Assembly (NCBI RefSeq): GCF_003429105.1 | Contig: NZ_QVTD01000023.1 | Coordinates: 1-32,837 of the forward strand | Source of the DNA: Peribacillus glennii | Lineage (GTDB): Bacteria > Bacillota > Bacilli > Bacillales > DSM-1321 | Direction: 5' to 3' | DNA length: 32,837 nt | In this document: positions 1 through 6,769 of the stretch, one piece after another | Layout: every line of letters begins with the position of its first letter | How positions within the stretch are numbered: position 1 is the first letter of the stretch | Made by a program: the position numbers and the translations under genes | The notes under the pieces: generated by a model | Told to the model about the DNA's origin: nothing | Databases searched by the model: none | What the model saw: only the letters and a program-made list of their open reading frames with translations

Positions 1-46
1 AAAAAACGTTGGCGCTTTGTTTTGTTCAGTTTTCAAAGAGCAATTA
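1..46 (-). other. rRNA operon leader-like sequence (partial)
   Basis: Read on the minus strand, the bases after the last tRNA contain CTCTTTGAAAACTGAAC followed by a stretch ending GCGCCAACG. This resembles the processed leader and spacer sequences of Bacillus rrn operons, so a 16S gene probably follows just outside the left edge. No rRNA sequence itself is visible here, so the call is an inference. Confidence 0.45.
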
Positions 47-120
47 TGGAGCGGGTGATGGGAATCGAACCCACGACATCAGCTTGGAAGGCTGAGGTTT
101 TACCATTAAACTACACCCGC
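47..120 (-). tRNA. tRNA-Gly (anticodon TCC)
   Basis: On the minus strand a 74-nt cloverleaf starts GCGGGTGTAGTTTAATGG, has a GGTTCGATTCC T-arm, anticodon loop CTTCCAA and an encoded CCA end. It is the last gene of the eleven-tRNA cluster. Confidence 0.96.
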
Positions 121-152
121 ATTAATGAATATATTAACAATGCTATAAGGGA

Positions 153-229
153 TGGTCGGGAAGACAGGATTCGAACCTGCGACCCCTTGGTCCCAAACCA
201 AGTGCTCTACCAAGCTGAGCTACTTCCCG
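153..229 (-). tRNA. tRNA-Pro (anticodon TGG)
   Basis: A 77-nt cloverleaf on the minus strand starts CGGGAAGTAGCTCAGCTTGG, with anticodon loop TTTGGGA, T-arm GGTTCGAATCC and an encoded CCA end. Confidence 0.96.
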
Positions 230-234
230 TAATA

Positions 235-311
<77 letters not shown>

Positions 312-322
312 ATATATCTTAT

Positions 323-408
<86 letters not shown>

Positions 409-424
409 AAAAGCGACACTAATT

Positions 425-452
425 ATTATATCATTTATTCACAAAAAATCAA
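425..452 (-). promoter_or_regulatory. Candidate sigma-A promoter inside the tRNA cluster
   Basis: On the minus strand TTGATT (447-452) is separated by 16 bases from TATAAT (425-430), in the only long gap between the two leucine tRNA genes. It would drive tRNA-Leu(GAG), Arg, Pro, Gly and possibly the rRNA genes beyond. Confidence 0.55.
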
Positions 453-463
453 CTGGCAATAAA

Positions 464-548
464 TGGTGCGGGTGAAGGGACTTGAACCCCCACGCCTTGC
501 GGCGCCAGATCCTAAGTCTGGTGCGTCTGCCAATTCCGCCACACCCGC
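464..548 (-). tRNA. tRNA-Leu (anticodon TAG)
   Basis: An 85-nt class II tRNA on the minus strand starts GCGGGTGTGGCGGAATTGG, with anticodon loop CTTAGGA, a long variable arm and an encoded CCA. Confidence 0.95.
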
Positions 549-555
549 ATATTAA

Positions 556-631
556 TGGTGAGCCATGAAGGACTCGAACCTTCGACCCTCTGATTAAAAG
601 TCAGATGCTCTACCGACTGAGCTAATGGCTC
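556..631 (-). tRNA. tRNA-Lys (anticodon TTT)
   Basis: A 76-nt cloverleaf on the minus strand starts GAGCCATTAGCTCAGTCGG, with anticodon loop CTTTTAA and an encoded CCA. Confidence 0.96.
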
Positions 632-637
632 GGAAAA

Positions 638-712
638 TGGCTGGGCTAGCTGGATTCGAACCAACGCATGACGGAGTCAAAGTCCGTTGCCTTACCGCTT
701 GGCTATAGCCCA
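638..712 (-). tRNA. tRNA-Gln (anticodon TTG)
   Basis: A 75-nt cloverleaf on the minus strand starts TGGGCTATAGCCAAGCGG, with anticodon loop CTTTGAC and an encoded CCA. The U1-A72 type start is typical of glutamine tRNAs. Confidence 0.96.
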
Positions 713-736
713 ATAGTTAATCTAACACAGGAATAT

Positions 737-765
737 ATTGTACCACTTTGGTGTTTTAAACGCAA
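737..765 (-). promoter_or_regulatory. Candidate sigma-A promoter before tRNA-Gln
   Basis: On the minus strand TTGCGT (760-765), a 17-base spacer and TACAAT (737-742) lie in the 75-base gap between tRNA-Asp and tRNA-Gln. The spacer region also carries the inverted repeat CCACTT/AAGTGG. It would split the cluster into two transcription units. Confidence 0.55.
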
Positions 766-787
766 GTGGTTTTTTTTAAAAAAATAA

Positions 788-863
788 TGGCGGTCCCGAC
801 GGGAATCGAACCCGCGATCTCCTGCGTGACAGGCAGGCATGTTAACCGCTACACCACGGGACC
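788..863 (-). tRNA. tRNA-Asp (anticodon GTC)
   Basis: A 76-nt cloverleaf on the minus strand starts GGTCCCGTGGTGTAGCGG, with anticodon loop CTGTCAC and an encoded CCA. Confidence 0.96.
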
Positions 864-878
864 AATATAAATAAAAAA

Positions 879-953
879 TGGTGACCCCTACGGGATTCGA
901 ACCCGTGTTACCGCCGTGAAAGGGCGGTGTCTTAACCGCTTGACCAAGGGGCC
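879..953 (-). tRNA. tRNA-Glu (anticodon TTC)
   Basis: A 75-nt cloverleaf on the minus strand starts GGCCCCTTGGTCAAGCGG, with anticodon loop CTTTCAC and an encoded CCA. Confidence 0.96.
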
Positions 954-978
954 TTAAGAAAAATAACAAATTAGCAAC

Positions 979-1069
979 TGGCGGAGAAGGAGGGATTTGA
1001 ACCCTCGCGCCGCTTACGCGACCTACACCCTTAGCAGGGGCGCCTCTTCAGCCTCTTGAGTACTTCCCC
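979..1069 (-). tRNA. tRNA-Ser (anticodon GCT)
   Basis: A 91-nt class II tRNA on the minus strand starts GGGGAAGTACTCAAGAGG, with anticodon loop CTGCTAA, a long variable arm and an encoded CCA. The acceptor stem is 7 bp including one G-U pair. Confidence 0.95.
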
Positions 1070-1075
1070 AAAAAA

Positions 1076-1150
1076 TGGCTCCGCAGGTAGGACTCGAACC
1101 TACGACCGTTCGGTTAACAGCCGAATGCTCTACCACTGAGCTACTGCGGA
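1076..1150 (-). tRNA. tRNA-Asn (anticodon GTT)
   Basis: A 75-nt cloverleaf on the minus strand starts TCCGCAGTAGCTCAGTGG, with anticodon loop CTGTTAA and an encoded CCA. It is the first gene of the cluster. Confidence 0.96.
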
Positions 1151-1256
1151 ATAATCTTATCTGGTTTAATGATTCAATCTGGCTAATTTACTTTATGTCT
1201 GCAAACACTTGGCATCACTGTATAAATGCTTTGTTGTTGTTTTGTCGACTCTTATG

Positions 1257-1285
1257 ATTATACGTAGGTGACAAACGAAAGTCAA
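1257..1285 (-). promoter_or_regulatory. Sigma-A promoter of the tRNA cluster
   Basis: On the minus strand TTGACT (1280-1285), a 17-base spacer and a perfect TATAAT (1257-1262) lie about 100 bases before tRNA-Asn. This is a near-consensus strong promoter, as expected for stable RNA. Confidence 0.8.
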
Positions 1286-1352
1286 GGGTCTTTTTTCATT
1301 TTTTACGTTTAAAAAAACCAACCAGGAAACCACCTTGCAAAAGGGAAAAGCG

Positions 1353-1823
1353 TTATTTTATCAGGACTTCTTGTAAGAGAATTAACTTCCCTTTACATTT
1401 ACCGCAGACATACCTGTCTGTATTGATCCTTTTTTTTCTGGTATACAAATGGCCGCATTTTTTGCATTGGTAACGGCACAGCTTTTTGCTTTTATTCTTA
1501 GCTGACTCTTCGAGAGGTGTGCAGAATCTCGGTCCGCCCACTAACTTCAATAATTGCCGGAAGTCAGCATCCCTGTGTTGGTAGCCTCGCTTTTCCAAGT
1601 GGAGATGGTAATGGCAAAGCTCATGTTTAATGATGCCAATGAGTTCTTCCATTCCACGTTCATCAAAATATTTTTTATTTATTTCGATATCATGGGTACG
1701 AAGCAAGTACCTGCCTCCTGTTGTTCGAAGGCGAGGATTAAAAGTGGCATTGTGGTTAAATGTTTTCCGGAAATACTTCAAGGATACTTCTTCAACCAAT
1801 AGTTGAAGCTCTGAATTATCTAT
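1353..1823 (-). CDS. sprT: SprT-like zinc metalloprotease family protein
   Basis: A SprT-domain protein like B. subtilis YdcK, of unknown physiological role. The metal site is visible as HELCH in the motif [10 protein letters not shown] near the middle. The C-terminal part carries two CxxC pairs (CKKC and CGKC) that would bind a second zinc. Counted from the likely start it is about 156 residues, the usual family length. The start is odd. The strong ribosome site AAGGAGG (1832-1838) points 8 bases on to ATA at 1823-1821, which begins the reading I-D-N-S-E-L-Q that matches the expected N-terminus. The only standard start in frame is TTG at 1799, which has no ribosome site and would drop eight residues. 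It is divergent from cmpA and lies between tex and the tRNA cluster, as in B. subtilis. Confidence 0.9.
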   Translation of the reverse strand: MDNSELQLLVEEVSLKYFRKTFNHNATFNPRLRTTGGRYLLRTHDIEINKKYFDERGMEELIGIIKHELCHYHLHLEKRGYQHRDADFRQLLKLVGGPRFCTPLEESAKNKSKKLCRYQCKKCGHLYTRKKRINTDRYVCGKCKGKLILLQEVLIK

Positions 1824-1844
1824 GATAATCGCCTCCTTTTATGC

Positions 1845-1872
1845 ACATGACAATCCATTATAACATACAAAT
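1845..1872 (+). promoter_or_regulatory. Possible sigma-E promoter of cmpA
   Basis: CATACAAAT (1864-1872) resembles the sigma-E -10 element (consensus CATACANT). The -35 region about 14 bases upstream is weak. cmpA is a mother-cell sporulation gene in B. subtilis, which fits, but the call rests mainly on the -10 element. Confidence 0.35.
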
Positions 1873-1904
1873 AAGATAAACTTAGGGAATGACAGGAGGT
1901 ACAC

Positions 1905-2015
1905 ATGCCTAAATGGTTTCAGAATCAAATGATGAGAGCCTTTTTGGAGAAAGACCGCTACCAGGTTAAAATGTTGAACCAATGCTGGTTTTTTTATTTA
2001 AAAAAGAGCAGTTAA
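1905..2015 (+). CDS. cmpA: CmpA, small cortex/coat morphogenetic regulator
   Basis: A 36-codon gene that ordinary gene finders miss. It begins MPKWFQNQMM, continues with FLEKDRYQVKMLNQCWFFY and ends in a basic KKSS tail. This closely matches, from memory, the 37-residue B. subtilis CmpA. It sits in the same place, in the gap between tex (ydcI) and sprT (ydcK) and on the opposite strand to both. In B. subtilis CmpA holds back spore cortex assembly until coat assembly is correct, and works with ClpXP on the coat ATPase SpoIVA. The ribosome site AGGAGGT is perfect and spaced four bases from ATG. Its presence indicates an endospore-former. Confidence 0.88.
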   Translation: MPKWFQNQMMRAFLEKDRYQVKMLNQCWFFYLKKSS

Positions 2016-2040
2016 ATTGATTTATAGGGGAAATGGCACA

Positions 2041-2081
2041 AAAAACACCCTCCTTACACAGCAGGCCGCCGAAGGGTGTTT
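2041..2081 (-). terminator. Rho-independent terminator after tex
   Basis: The inverted repeat AACACCCT / AGGGTGTT has a loop of about 20 bases and A/T runs on both sides, just past the tex stop. On the minus strand the hairpin is followed by six T residues. The symmetry means it could also stop transcripts coming from cmpA on the plus strand. Confidence 0.8.
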
Positions 2082-2087
2082 TTCAGA

Positions 2088-4271
2088 TTATATTTGTTTT
2101 TCAGGAGGCAGCATGGTTAACGACAGCCTTTGTTTTTGGATATCCAGTTGTTCTACCCAAACCGTGACAACATCGCCAACCGAGACAACATCGAGAGGGT
2201 GCTTTACAAACCTGTTGCTAAGCTTTGAAATATGGACCAGCCCGTCCTGCTTTACGCCTACGTCTACGAAAACCCCAAAGTCGACAACATTTCTTACAGT
2301 TCCTTGAAGCTCCATACCCGACTTCAGGTCTTCCATTTTCAAAACATCTTGCTTCAATAATGGCTTTGGAAGCTCATCACGCAGATCCCTTCCCGGTTTC
2401 ATCAAAGCATCAATGATATCCTTCAAGGTAATCTCCCCAACGCCAAGTTCAGCCGAAGCTTCTTCCAGATCTATATTCTTTAGCTCTTTATTCAGAGATT
2501 CAGTGCCGAGATCACTGGATGTATGGCCCACCTTTTTCAACAGCTTGTATACGGCTGCATAATTTTCGGGATGTATCGATGTTTGGTCTAATGGTTCCTC
2601 CCCATCCAGGATGCGCAGGAAACCTATACATTGTTCATATGTCTTCGCACCGAGCCGCGGAATGCCTTTTAACTGTTTACGGCTATTGAATCTTCCTTCT
2701 TCCTCACGCTTTTTAATGACATTCTGTGCAACGGATTTGGATAATCCGGATACATACTGAAGCAGGGATACGGATGCCGTGTTAACGTTGACCCCCACCT
2801 GATTTACTGCTGTTTCTACAACAAACGTAAGGGATTCAGATAATTTCTTTTGTGAGACATCATGCTGGTATTGGCCGACTCCAACAGATTTCGGATCAAT
2901 TTTGACAAGCTCCGCCAATGGATCCTGAAGCCTCCTTCCAATAGATACGGCACTTCTTTCCTCCACTTGCAGATCCGGGAATTCTTCACGGGCAATATCA
3001 GAAGCAGAATATACGCTCGCGCCAGCCTCATTGACAATGATATAAAAGATAGTTGCCTGTAAATCCTGTAAGACTTCAGCCACAAATTGTTCTGTCTCGC
3101 GGGATGCTGTGCCGTTGCCGATTGCGACGACTTCGACTTCATATTCTTGAAGCAATGAAATCACTTTTTCACGGGCAGGTTCTTTTTTGGAAACAGGCGG
3201 ATGCGGATAAATCACGCTGATGTTCAGCACCTTTCCTGTTTCATCAACGACAGCGAGCTTGCAGCCTGTCCGGTAAGCAGGGTCTACCGCCAGCACTACC
3301 TTGCCCTTTAATGGGGGCTGCAGCAGCAAATTCCTTAAGTTCTCGGAAAAAATATGGATTGCCTGGTCCTCCGCTTTTTCGGTCAGCTCCTTTCGGATTT
3401 CCCTTTCAACCGAAGGCAGGATCAACCGTTTAAAGCCGTCTTCTATAGCTTCCTTTACAGCCCCTGCAGTAATAGACGCTGAATTTTTGACCAGCTTTTT
3501 TTTCAGGTAATTTAGAATCGTTTCCGTGTTTGGCACTATCGAAACCCTGAGTACATCTTCCTTTTCCCCGCGGTTCAGGGCCAAAATGCGGTGGGGAACA
3601 ATCTTCTGCACCGGTTCCTCATACTCATAATACATTTCAAAAATCTTTTTCTCGTCTTTTTCCTGGTTCTTTACATGGGTTGTAATTTGGCCTTTTTTCG
3701 ATATTTCAGCCCTGATCCACTTCCGAAGTTCCGCTTCATCAGAGATCTGTTCAGCGATGATATCCTTCGCTCCGGAAATGGCGTCAAGAGCAGAAGACAC
3801 TTCTTTTTCTTCCGATATAAATTCCTTTGCCCGTTGTTCGAGATTGCCATTCACAGGGAAACTCATGATCCAGTCTGCTAATGGTTCAAGGCCTTTTTCC
3901 TTGGCGACAGTTGCCTTCGTTCTTCTTTTTTGTTTATAAGGACGGTATAAATCCTCTATTTCCTGCAATTTTTCTGCCTCTTCAATCTTGTTTCTAAGAT
4001 CCACGGTAAGTTTGCCTTGCTCTTCAATAAGCCGGATTACTTCTTCCTTCCGGTTGCCAAGGCTCTCAAGATAATTCCACCTATCCATGATGGAACGGAT
4101 TTGCACCTCATCTAGGGATCCTGTCAACTCTTTGCGGTAACGCGCAATAAAGGGAACCGTACTCCCATCCTGCAGCAGATTTATAACATTCTGAACCTGG
4201 CTTCTTTTAAATGATAATTCATGCGCCACTACATTTATAAGTGATTGAATTTTTTCTTTTACCGCTGACAA
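2088..4271 (-). CDS. tex: Tex family S1 RNA-binding protein
   Basis: A homologue of Tex/YdcI, a conserved nucleic-acid-binding protein with an N-terminal helix-turn-helix region, a central YqgF (RNase H-like) domain, helix-hairpin-helix segments and a C-terminal S1 domain. Visible landmarks are RYRKELTGSLDEVQ near the N-terminus, AVDPAYRTGCK at the start of the YqgF domain, IGRRLQDPLAELVKI, and the closing S1 segment GTVRNVVDFGVFVDVG. The length of about 727 residues is typical. The start is taken as TTG at 4271, because GGAGG lies correctly before it; a TTG 18 bases upstream overlaps that ribosome site. It ends just before a strong terminator. It is not part of the sigB operon, since rsbX has its own terminator. 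Confidence 0.95.
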   Translation of the reverse strand: MSAVKEKIQSLINVVAHELSFKRSQVQNVINLLQDGSTVPFIARYRKELTGSLDEVQIRSIMDRWNYLESLGNRKEEVIRLIEEQGKLTVDLRNKIEEAEKLQEIEDLYRPYKQKRRTKATVAKEKGLEPLADWIMSFPVNGNLEQRAKEFISEEKEVSSALDAISGAKDIIAEQISDEAELRKWIRAEISKKGQITTHVKNQEKDEKKIFEMYYEYEEPVQKIVPHRILALNRGEKEDVLRVSIVPNTETILNYLKKKLVKNSASITAGAVKEAIEDGFKRLILPSVEREIRKELTEKAEDQAIHIFSENLRNLLLQPPLKGKVVLAVDPAYRTGCKLAVVDETGKVLNISVIYPHPPVSKKEPAREKVISLLQEYEVEVVAIGNGTASRETEQFVAEVLQDLQATIFYIIVNEAGASVYSASDIAREEFPDLQVEERSAVSIGRRLQDPLAELVKIDPKSVGVGQYQHDVSQKKLSESLTFVVETAVNQVGVNVNTASVSLLQYVSGLSKSVAQNVIKKREEEGRFNSRKQLKGIPRLGAKTYEQCIGFLRILDGEEPLDQTSIHPENYAAVYKLLKKVGHTSSDLGTESLNKELKNIDLEEASAELGVGEITLKDIIDALMKPGRDLRDELPKPLLKQDVLKMEDLKSGMELQGTVRNVVDFGVFVDVGVKQDGLVHISKLSNRFVKHPLDVVSVGDVVTVWVEQLDIQKQRLSLTMLPPEKQI

Positions 4272-4370
4272 TGTACTTCCTCCAAGCAATTTTATTATGT
4301 ATCCAGTCTACCAAAACAGGCACCAGGAAGCGAATACATGTAATCTTGTGCGGTTTATAGAAAACTTCAT

Positions 4371-4482
4371 TTGTTTAGCCTGGAAAACGCCAAGGCAGAG
4401 ACGCAGCCCAGGCCCAAAGGATGCGGGTTTTCCAAGGTGAGACATAAGGATGCACAATTAGTTTGTTGTGCTCTATTCAAGC
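4371..4482. repeat. Dispersed GC-rich intergenic repeat, copy 1
   Basis: A GC-rich block in the AT-rich gap between tex and rsbX. It contains GCAGAGACGCAGCCCAGGCC, then GAGACATAAGGATGCACAA and TTAGTTTGTTGTGC. The same blocks in the same order, with point differences, occur at about 13549-13660. No coding sense is evident. Confidence 0.5.
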
Positions 4483-4504
4483 TTCACACTTTCGTTTTTG
4501 GCAA

Positions 4505-4543
4505 GAAAAAAGCTTACTTTCTACTGATCATGAAAGTAAGCTT
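4505..4543 (-). terminator. Terminator of the sigB operon, overlapping the end of rsbX
   Basis: A perfect 12-bp inverted repeat AAGCTTACTTTC / GAAAGTAAGCTT with a 10-base loop, followed on the minus strand by six T residues. The 5' arm encodes the last residues of RsbX, and the rsbX stop codon lies in the hairpin. Confidence 0.92.
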
Positions 4544-5136
4544 CCTAAGATTAACGTTGTATCATCTGAGTGAATGGGATTGTTTTGCAATATCATCCTT
4601 GAACTATGTTCAAGGGATGAATACGTTTTTAATATGGATTTTGCTCCTTTAAGCTGTAGTCCATCTGAATGAAGAATAAATTTAGCGTAAGGCTCATATT
4701 TAAATCGTTGTGTATGGTATTTTTGGGCCCTTCCAGACAAATATCCGGTCACAGGCAAGGGGTAAACCAGCTTGTCCGAATCTGGATTATACAAAAAGAA
4801 TCGGATGTTTCCCACCGAACTGTATACGAATTCCTTCGTATCATAATAAATTTTCAGGACGGACACAGCAGCTCCCCTTTTATTGACCAAGGCTTCATTG
4901 CCAAGGGACATCAAGGTTTGCACCCCATTTTCATGATGGGTTTTCACGGCCTCGGTAACCGCTGAAGAGGATTCGTAGGCGAATTTACCGCTGCCCAGCC
5001 CGTCAGCCAGTACACAAAGGAAATATTCCTTCGTATTCATGATGAAATAATCGTCGCCGCAATATGGCATTTCATTTTTTGAAGATTGAGAGGCAATGAC
5101 CTCAAGTTCTTCATCTCTCAATATTTGGTCGTTCAT
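4528..5136 (-). CDS. rsbX: RsbX, PP2C-type phosphatase that resets the stressosome
   Basis: The last gene of the sigma-B operon. RsbX is a serine/threonine phosphatase that removes phosphate from RsbS and RsbR and so damps the signal. At 202 residues it has the short PP2C fold: the metal-binding motif GDDYFI (about residues 27-32), VLADGLGSGK (about 42-51) and the C-terminal DDTTLILG. Its ATG overlaps the sigB stop by four bases (ATGA), so the two are translationally coupled. The 3' end runs into the operon terminator. Confidence 0.95.
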   Translation of the reverse strand: MNDQILRDEELEVIASQSSKNEMPYCGDDYFIMNTKEYFLCVLADGLGSGKFAYESSSAVTEAVKTHHENGVQTLMSLGNEALVNKRGAAVSVLKIYYDTKEFVYSSVGNIRFFLYNPDSDKLVYPLPVTGYLSGRAQKYHTQRFKYEPYAKFILHSDGLQLKGAKSILKTYSSLEHSSRMILQNNPIHSDDTTLILGSLLS

Positions 5137-5924
5137 TGAACAAACTCCGAACTGTTTTCTGCGTTGATTGCTTCCTGGAGTTTCTTTATCGCCCTTCTCT
5201 GTAAGCGTGATACATGCATTTGGGATATCCCCAGACGCTCGCCGGCTTCTTTTTGGCTTAAGTTCTCAAGGTACGTATAATGGATAATTCTCTTCTCGCG
5301 ATCACTCAAAACATGCAAGACTTTTTCTAATACTAGCCGCTGATTCACCTTTTCAAATCCCTCGTCTACATTGCCAAATATATCAAGCAGTGTGACGGTG
5401 CCACCGTCAGAATCGGCTTCAATGGAATGGTCGACAGATAAAGCCTGGTAGCTTTTGCCCATTTCCATTGCTTCCAAAACCTCCTCTTCCGCCACCTCTA
5501 AATGGCGTGCGATTTCCTCGATTTTTGGCGAACGGTGAAGGGTCGTCGTCAGTTCCTCAACAGTTGCTTTAATTTTCGGGCCTAGTTCCTTAATTCTTCT
5601 CGGCACATGGACGCTCCATGTCTTATCCCTCAAAAACCTTTTAATTTCCCCGATAATCGTAGGGACTGCAAAAGCTTCAAAGCTTTTTCCAAACGATTCA
5701 TCATATCTTCGGATTGCGCCCAGAAGGCCAATCATCCCTACCTGGACAATATCTTCCTGATACGATTTACCCTTTGAGTATTTCCTTGAAATGGTTTCGA
5801 CTAAGCTTTGATAATGGAGGACTAATTCATTTTGGGCACCCTCATCTTGATGGAGCTGGTAAGCTTTGATCCATTCGTTTACTTGTTCTTTCGTCGCTTG
5901 ATTAGGTTGAGAGTGTTTTTGCAT
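5133..5924 (-). CDS. sigB: RNA polymerase general stress sigma factor SigB
   Basis: A 263-residue sigma-70 family protein of the SigB/F/G type. Region 2 shows KYSKGKSYQEDIVQVGMIGL and the -10 recognition segment FAVPTIIGEIKRFLRD. Region 4 shows the helix-turn-helix LSQKEAGERLGISQMHVSR. Sigma-B directs the general stress regulon and is held inactive by RsbW. The gene overlaps rsbW by 23 bases and rsbX by 4 bases. Because the sigma-B promoter lies before rsbV, it controls its own synthesis together with rsbV, rsbW and rsbX. Confidence 0.97.
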   Translation of the reverse strand: MQKHSQPNQATKEQVNEWIKAYQLHQDEGAQNELVLHYQSLVETISRKYSKGKSYQEDIVQVGMIGLLGAIRRYDESFGKSFEAFAVPTIIGEIKRFLRDKTWSVHVPRRIKELGPKIKATVEELTTTLHRSPKIEEIARHLEVAEEEVLEAMEMGKSYQALSVDHSIEADSDGGTVTLLDIFGNVDEGFEKVNQRLVLEKVLHVLSDREKRIIHYTYLENLSQKEAGERLGISQMHVSRLQRRAIKKLQEAINAENSSEFVQ

Positions 5925-6375
5925 CCATCTCCACCTGCTCTCCTTCTAAAAACTTAGTCATAAACACGGTAACCCCTTCATGCTGGTGAATTTTCACTTC
6001 ATCCATCAGGGTCTCGATGAGGTAAAGGCCTAAGCCTCCTTCTCTAAGAAATTCCACATTTTGCCCATTTTCATAAGGTCCCAACCCTTGTCTCACTTGG
6101 TCAAAATCGCAACTTTTCCCGCTATCGGACACCATGACCTCCAACCGGTCATTGAACAATCCAAAGCTTATTTTCACTTCACCCTTTTCACCTTCTCGAT
6201 AGGCGTGCTGCACAGCATTTGTGCACGCCTCGCTTGTGGCTATTTTCAAATCTTCTATTTCATCGTATGAAAAGCCCATACGGCTTGCAATACCGGAAAG
6301 TGTTAAACGTATGACTCCGATGAAATCAGGCTTTGCAGGTATCTTCTTTTCGATGTAATCGTATGGTTGATTCAT
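5902..6375 (-). CDS. rsbW: Anti-sigma-B factor and serine kinase RsbW
   Basis: A GHKL-type ATPase of 157 residues that binds sigma-B and also phosphorylates RsbV. The N-box is EACTNAVQHAY, the G1 region VSDSGK and the G2 region REGGLGLYLIETLMDEV. It overlaps rsbV by four bases (ATGA) and sigB by 23 bases, which would help keep RsbW in fixed proportion to its partners. It looks intact. Confidence 0.97.
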   Translation of the reverse strand: MNQPYDYIEKKIPAKPDFIGVIRLTLSGIASRMGFSYDEIEDLKIATSEACTNAVQHAYREGEKGEVKISFGLFNDRLEVMVSDSGKSCDFDQVRQGLGPYENGQNVEFLREGGLGLYLIETLMDEVKIHQHEGVTVFMTKFLEGEQVEMDAKTLST

Positions 6376-6704
6376 TCTAACCCACCCTCTGTACCACTTT
6401 TTATCTCAATTATATCTGCAAGGCCGGTTATGTCGAATAAGCGGCGCAGACGTTCTGATAAACCCTCAAGCCTGAATTGCCCATTATGGGCACGCACACT
6501 TTTGAACAAGCCAACAAACACACCAAGACCCGTACTGTCCATATAGGAGACATCAGTAAGATTGACAACCATGGTGACGTTCTCCTGTTCAGATAGAGGA
6601 AACAATGTTTCTCTCAGCTTCGGTGCCGTGTATGCGTCAATTTCTCCTTTTACCTGCACTTCTACTTTTGATTCTGTATCTTGCACATCTATCGTAATGT
6701 TCAT
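6372..6704 (-). CDS. rsbV: Anti-anti-sigma factor RsbV
   Basis: A STAS-domain protein of 110 residues. Unphosphorylated RsbV binds RsbW and releases sigma-B. The phosphorylation site is the serine in SYMDSTGLG (Ser57 here, corresponding to Ser56 in B. subtilis). It is the first gene after the internal sigma-B promoter and is preceded by a ribosome site of the form AGGGTGGG. Confidence 0.97.
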   Translation of the reverse strand: MNITIDVQDTESKVEVQVKGEIDAYTAPKLRETLFPLSEQENVTMVVNLTDVSYMDSTGLGVFVGLFKSVRAHNGQFRLEGLSERLRRLFDITGLADIIEIKSGTEGGLE

Positions 6705-6744
6705 CTTTTTGACCCACCCTTTTTAAACTCAATTCCAATAATAT

Positions 6745-6769
6745 TTACCCGATAATTTAATCATCAAAC
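6745..6769 (-). promoter_or_regulatory. Sigma-B promoter before rsbV (autoregulation)
   Basis: On the minus strand GTTTGA (6764-6769), a 13-base spacer and GGGTAA (6745-6750) fit the sigma-B consensus GTTTAA-N12-15-GGGTAT. It is in the same place as the internal sigma-B promoter of the B. subtilis operon. The -35 element contains the stop codon of rsbU (TGA at 6766-6764). Confidence 0.82.
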
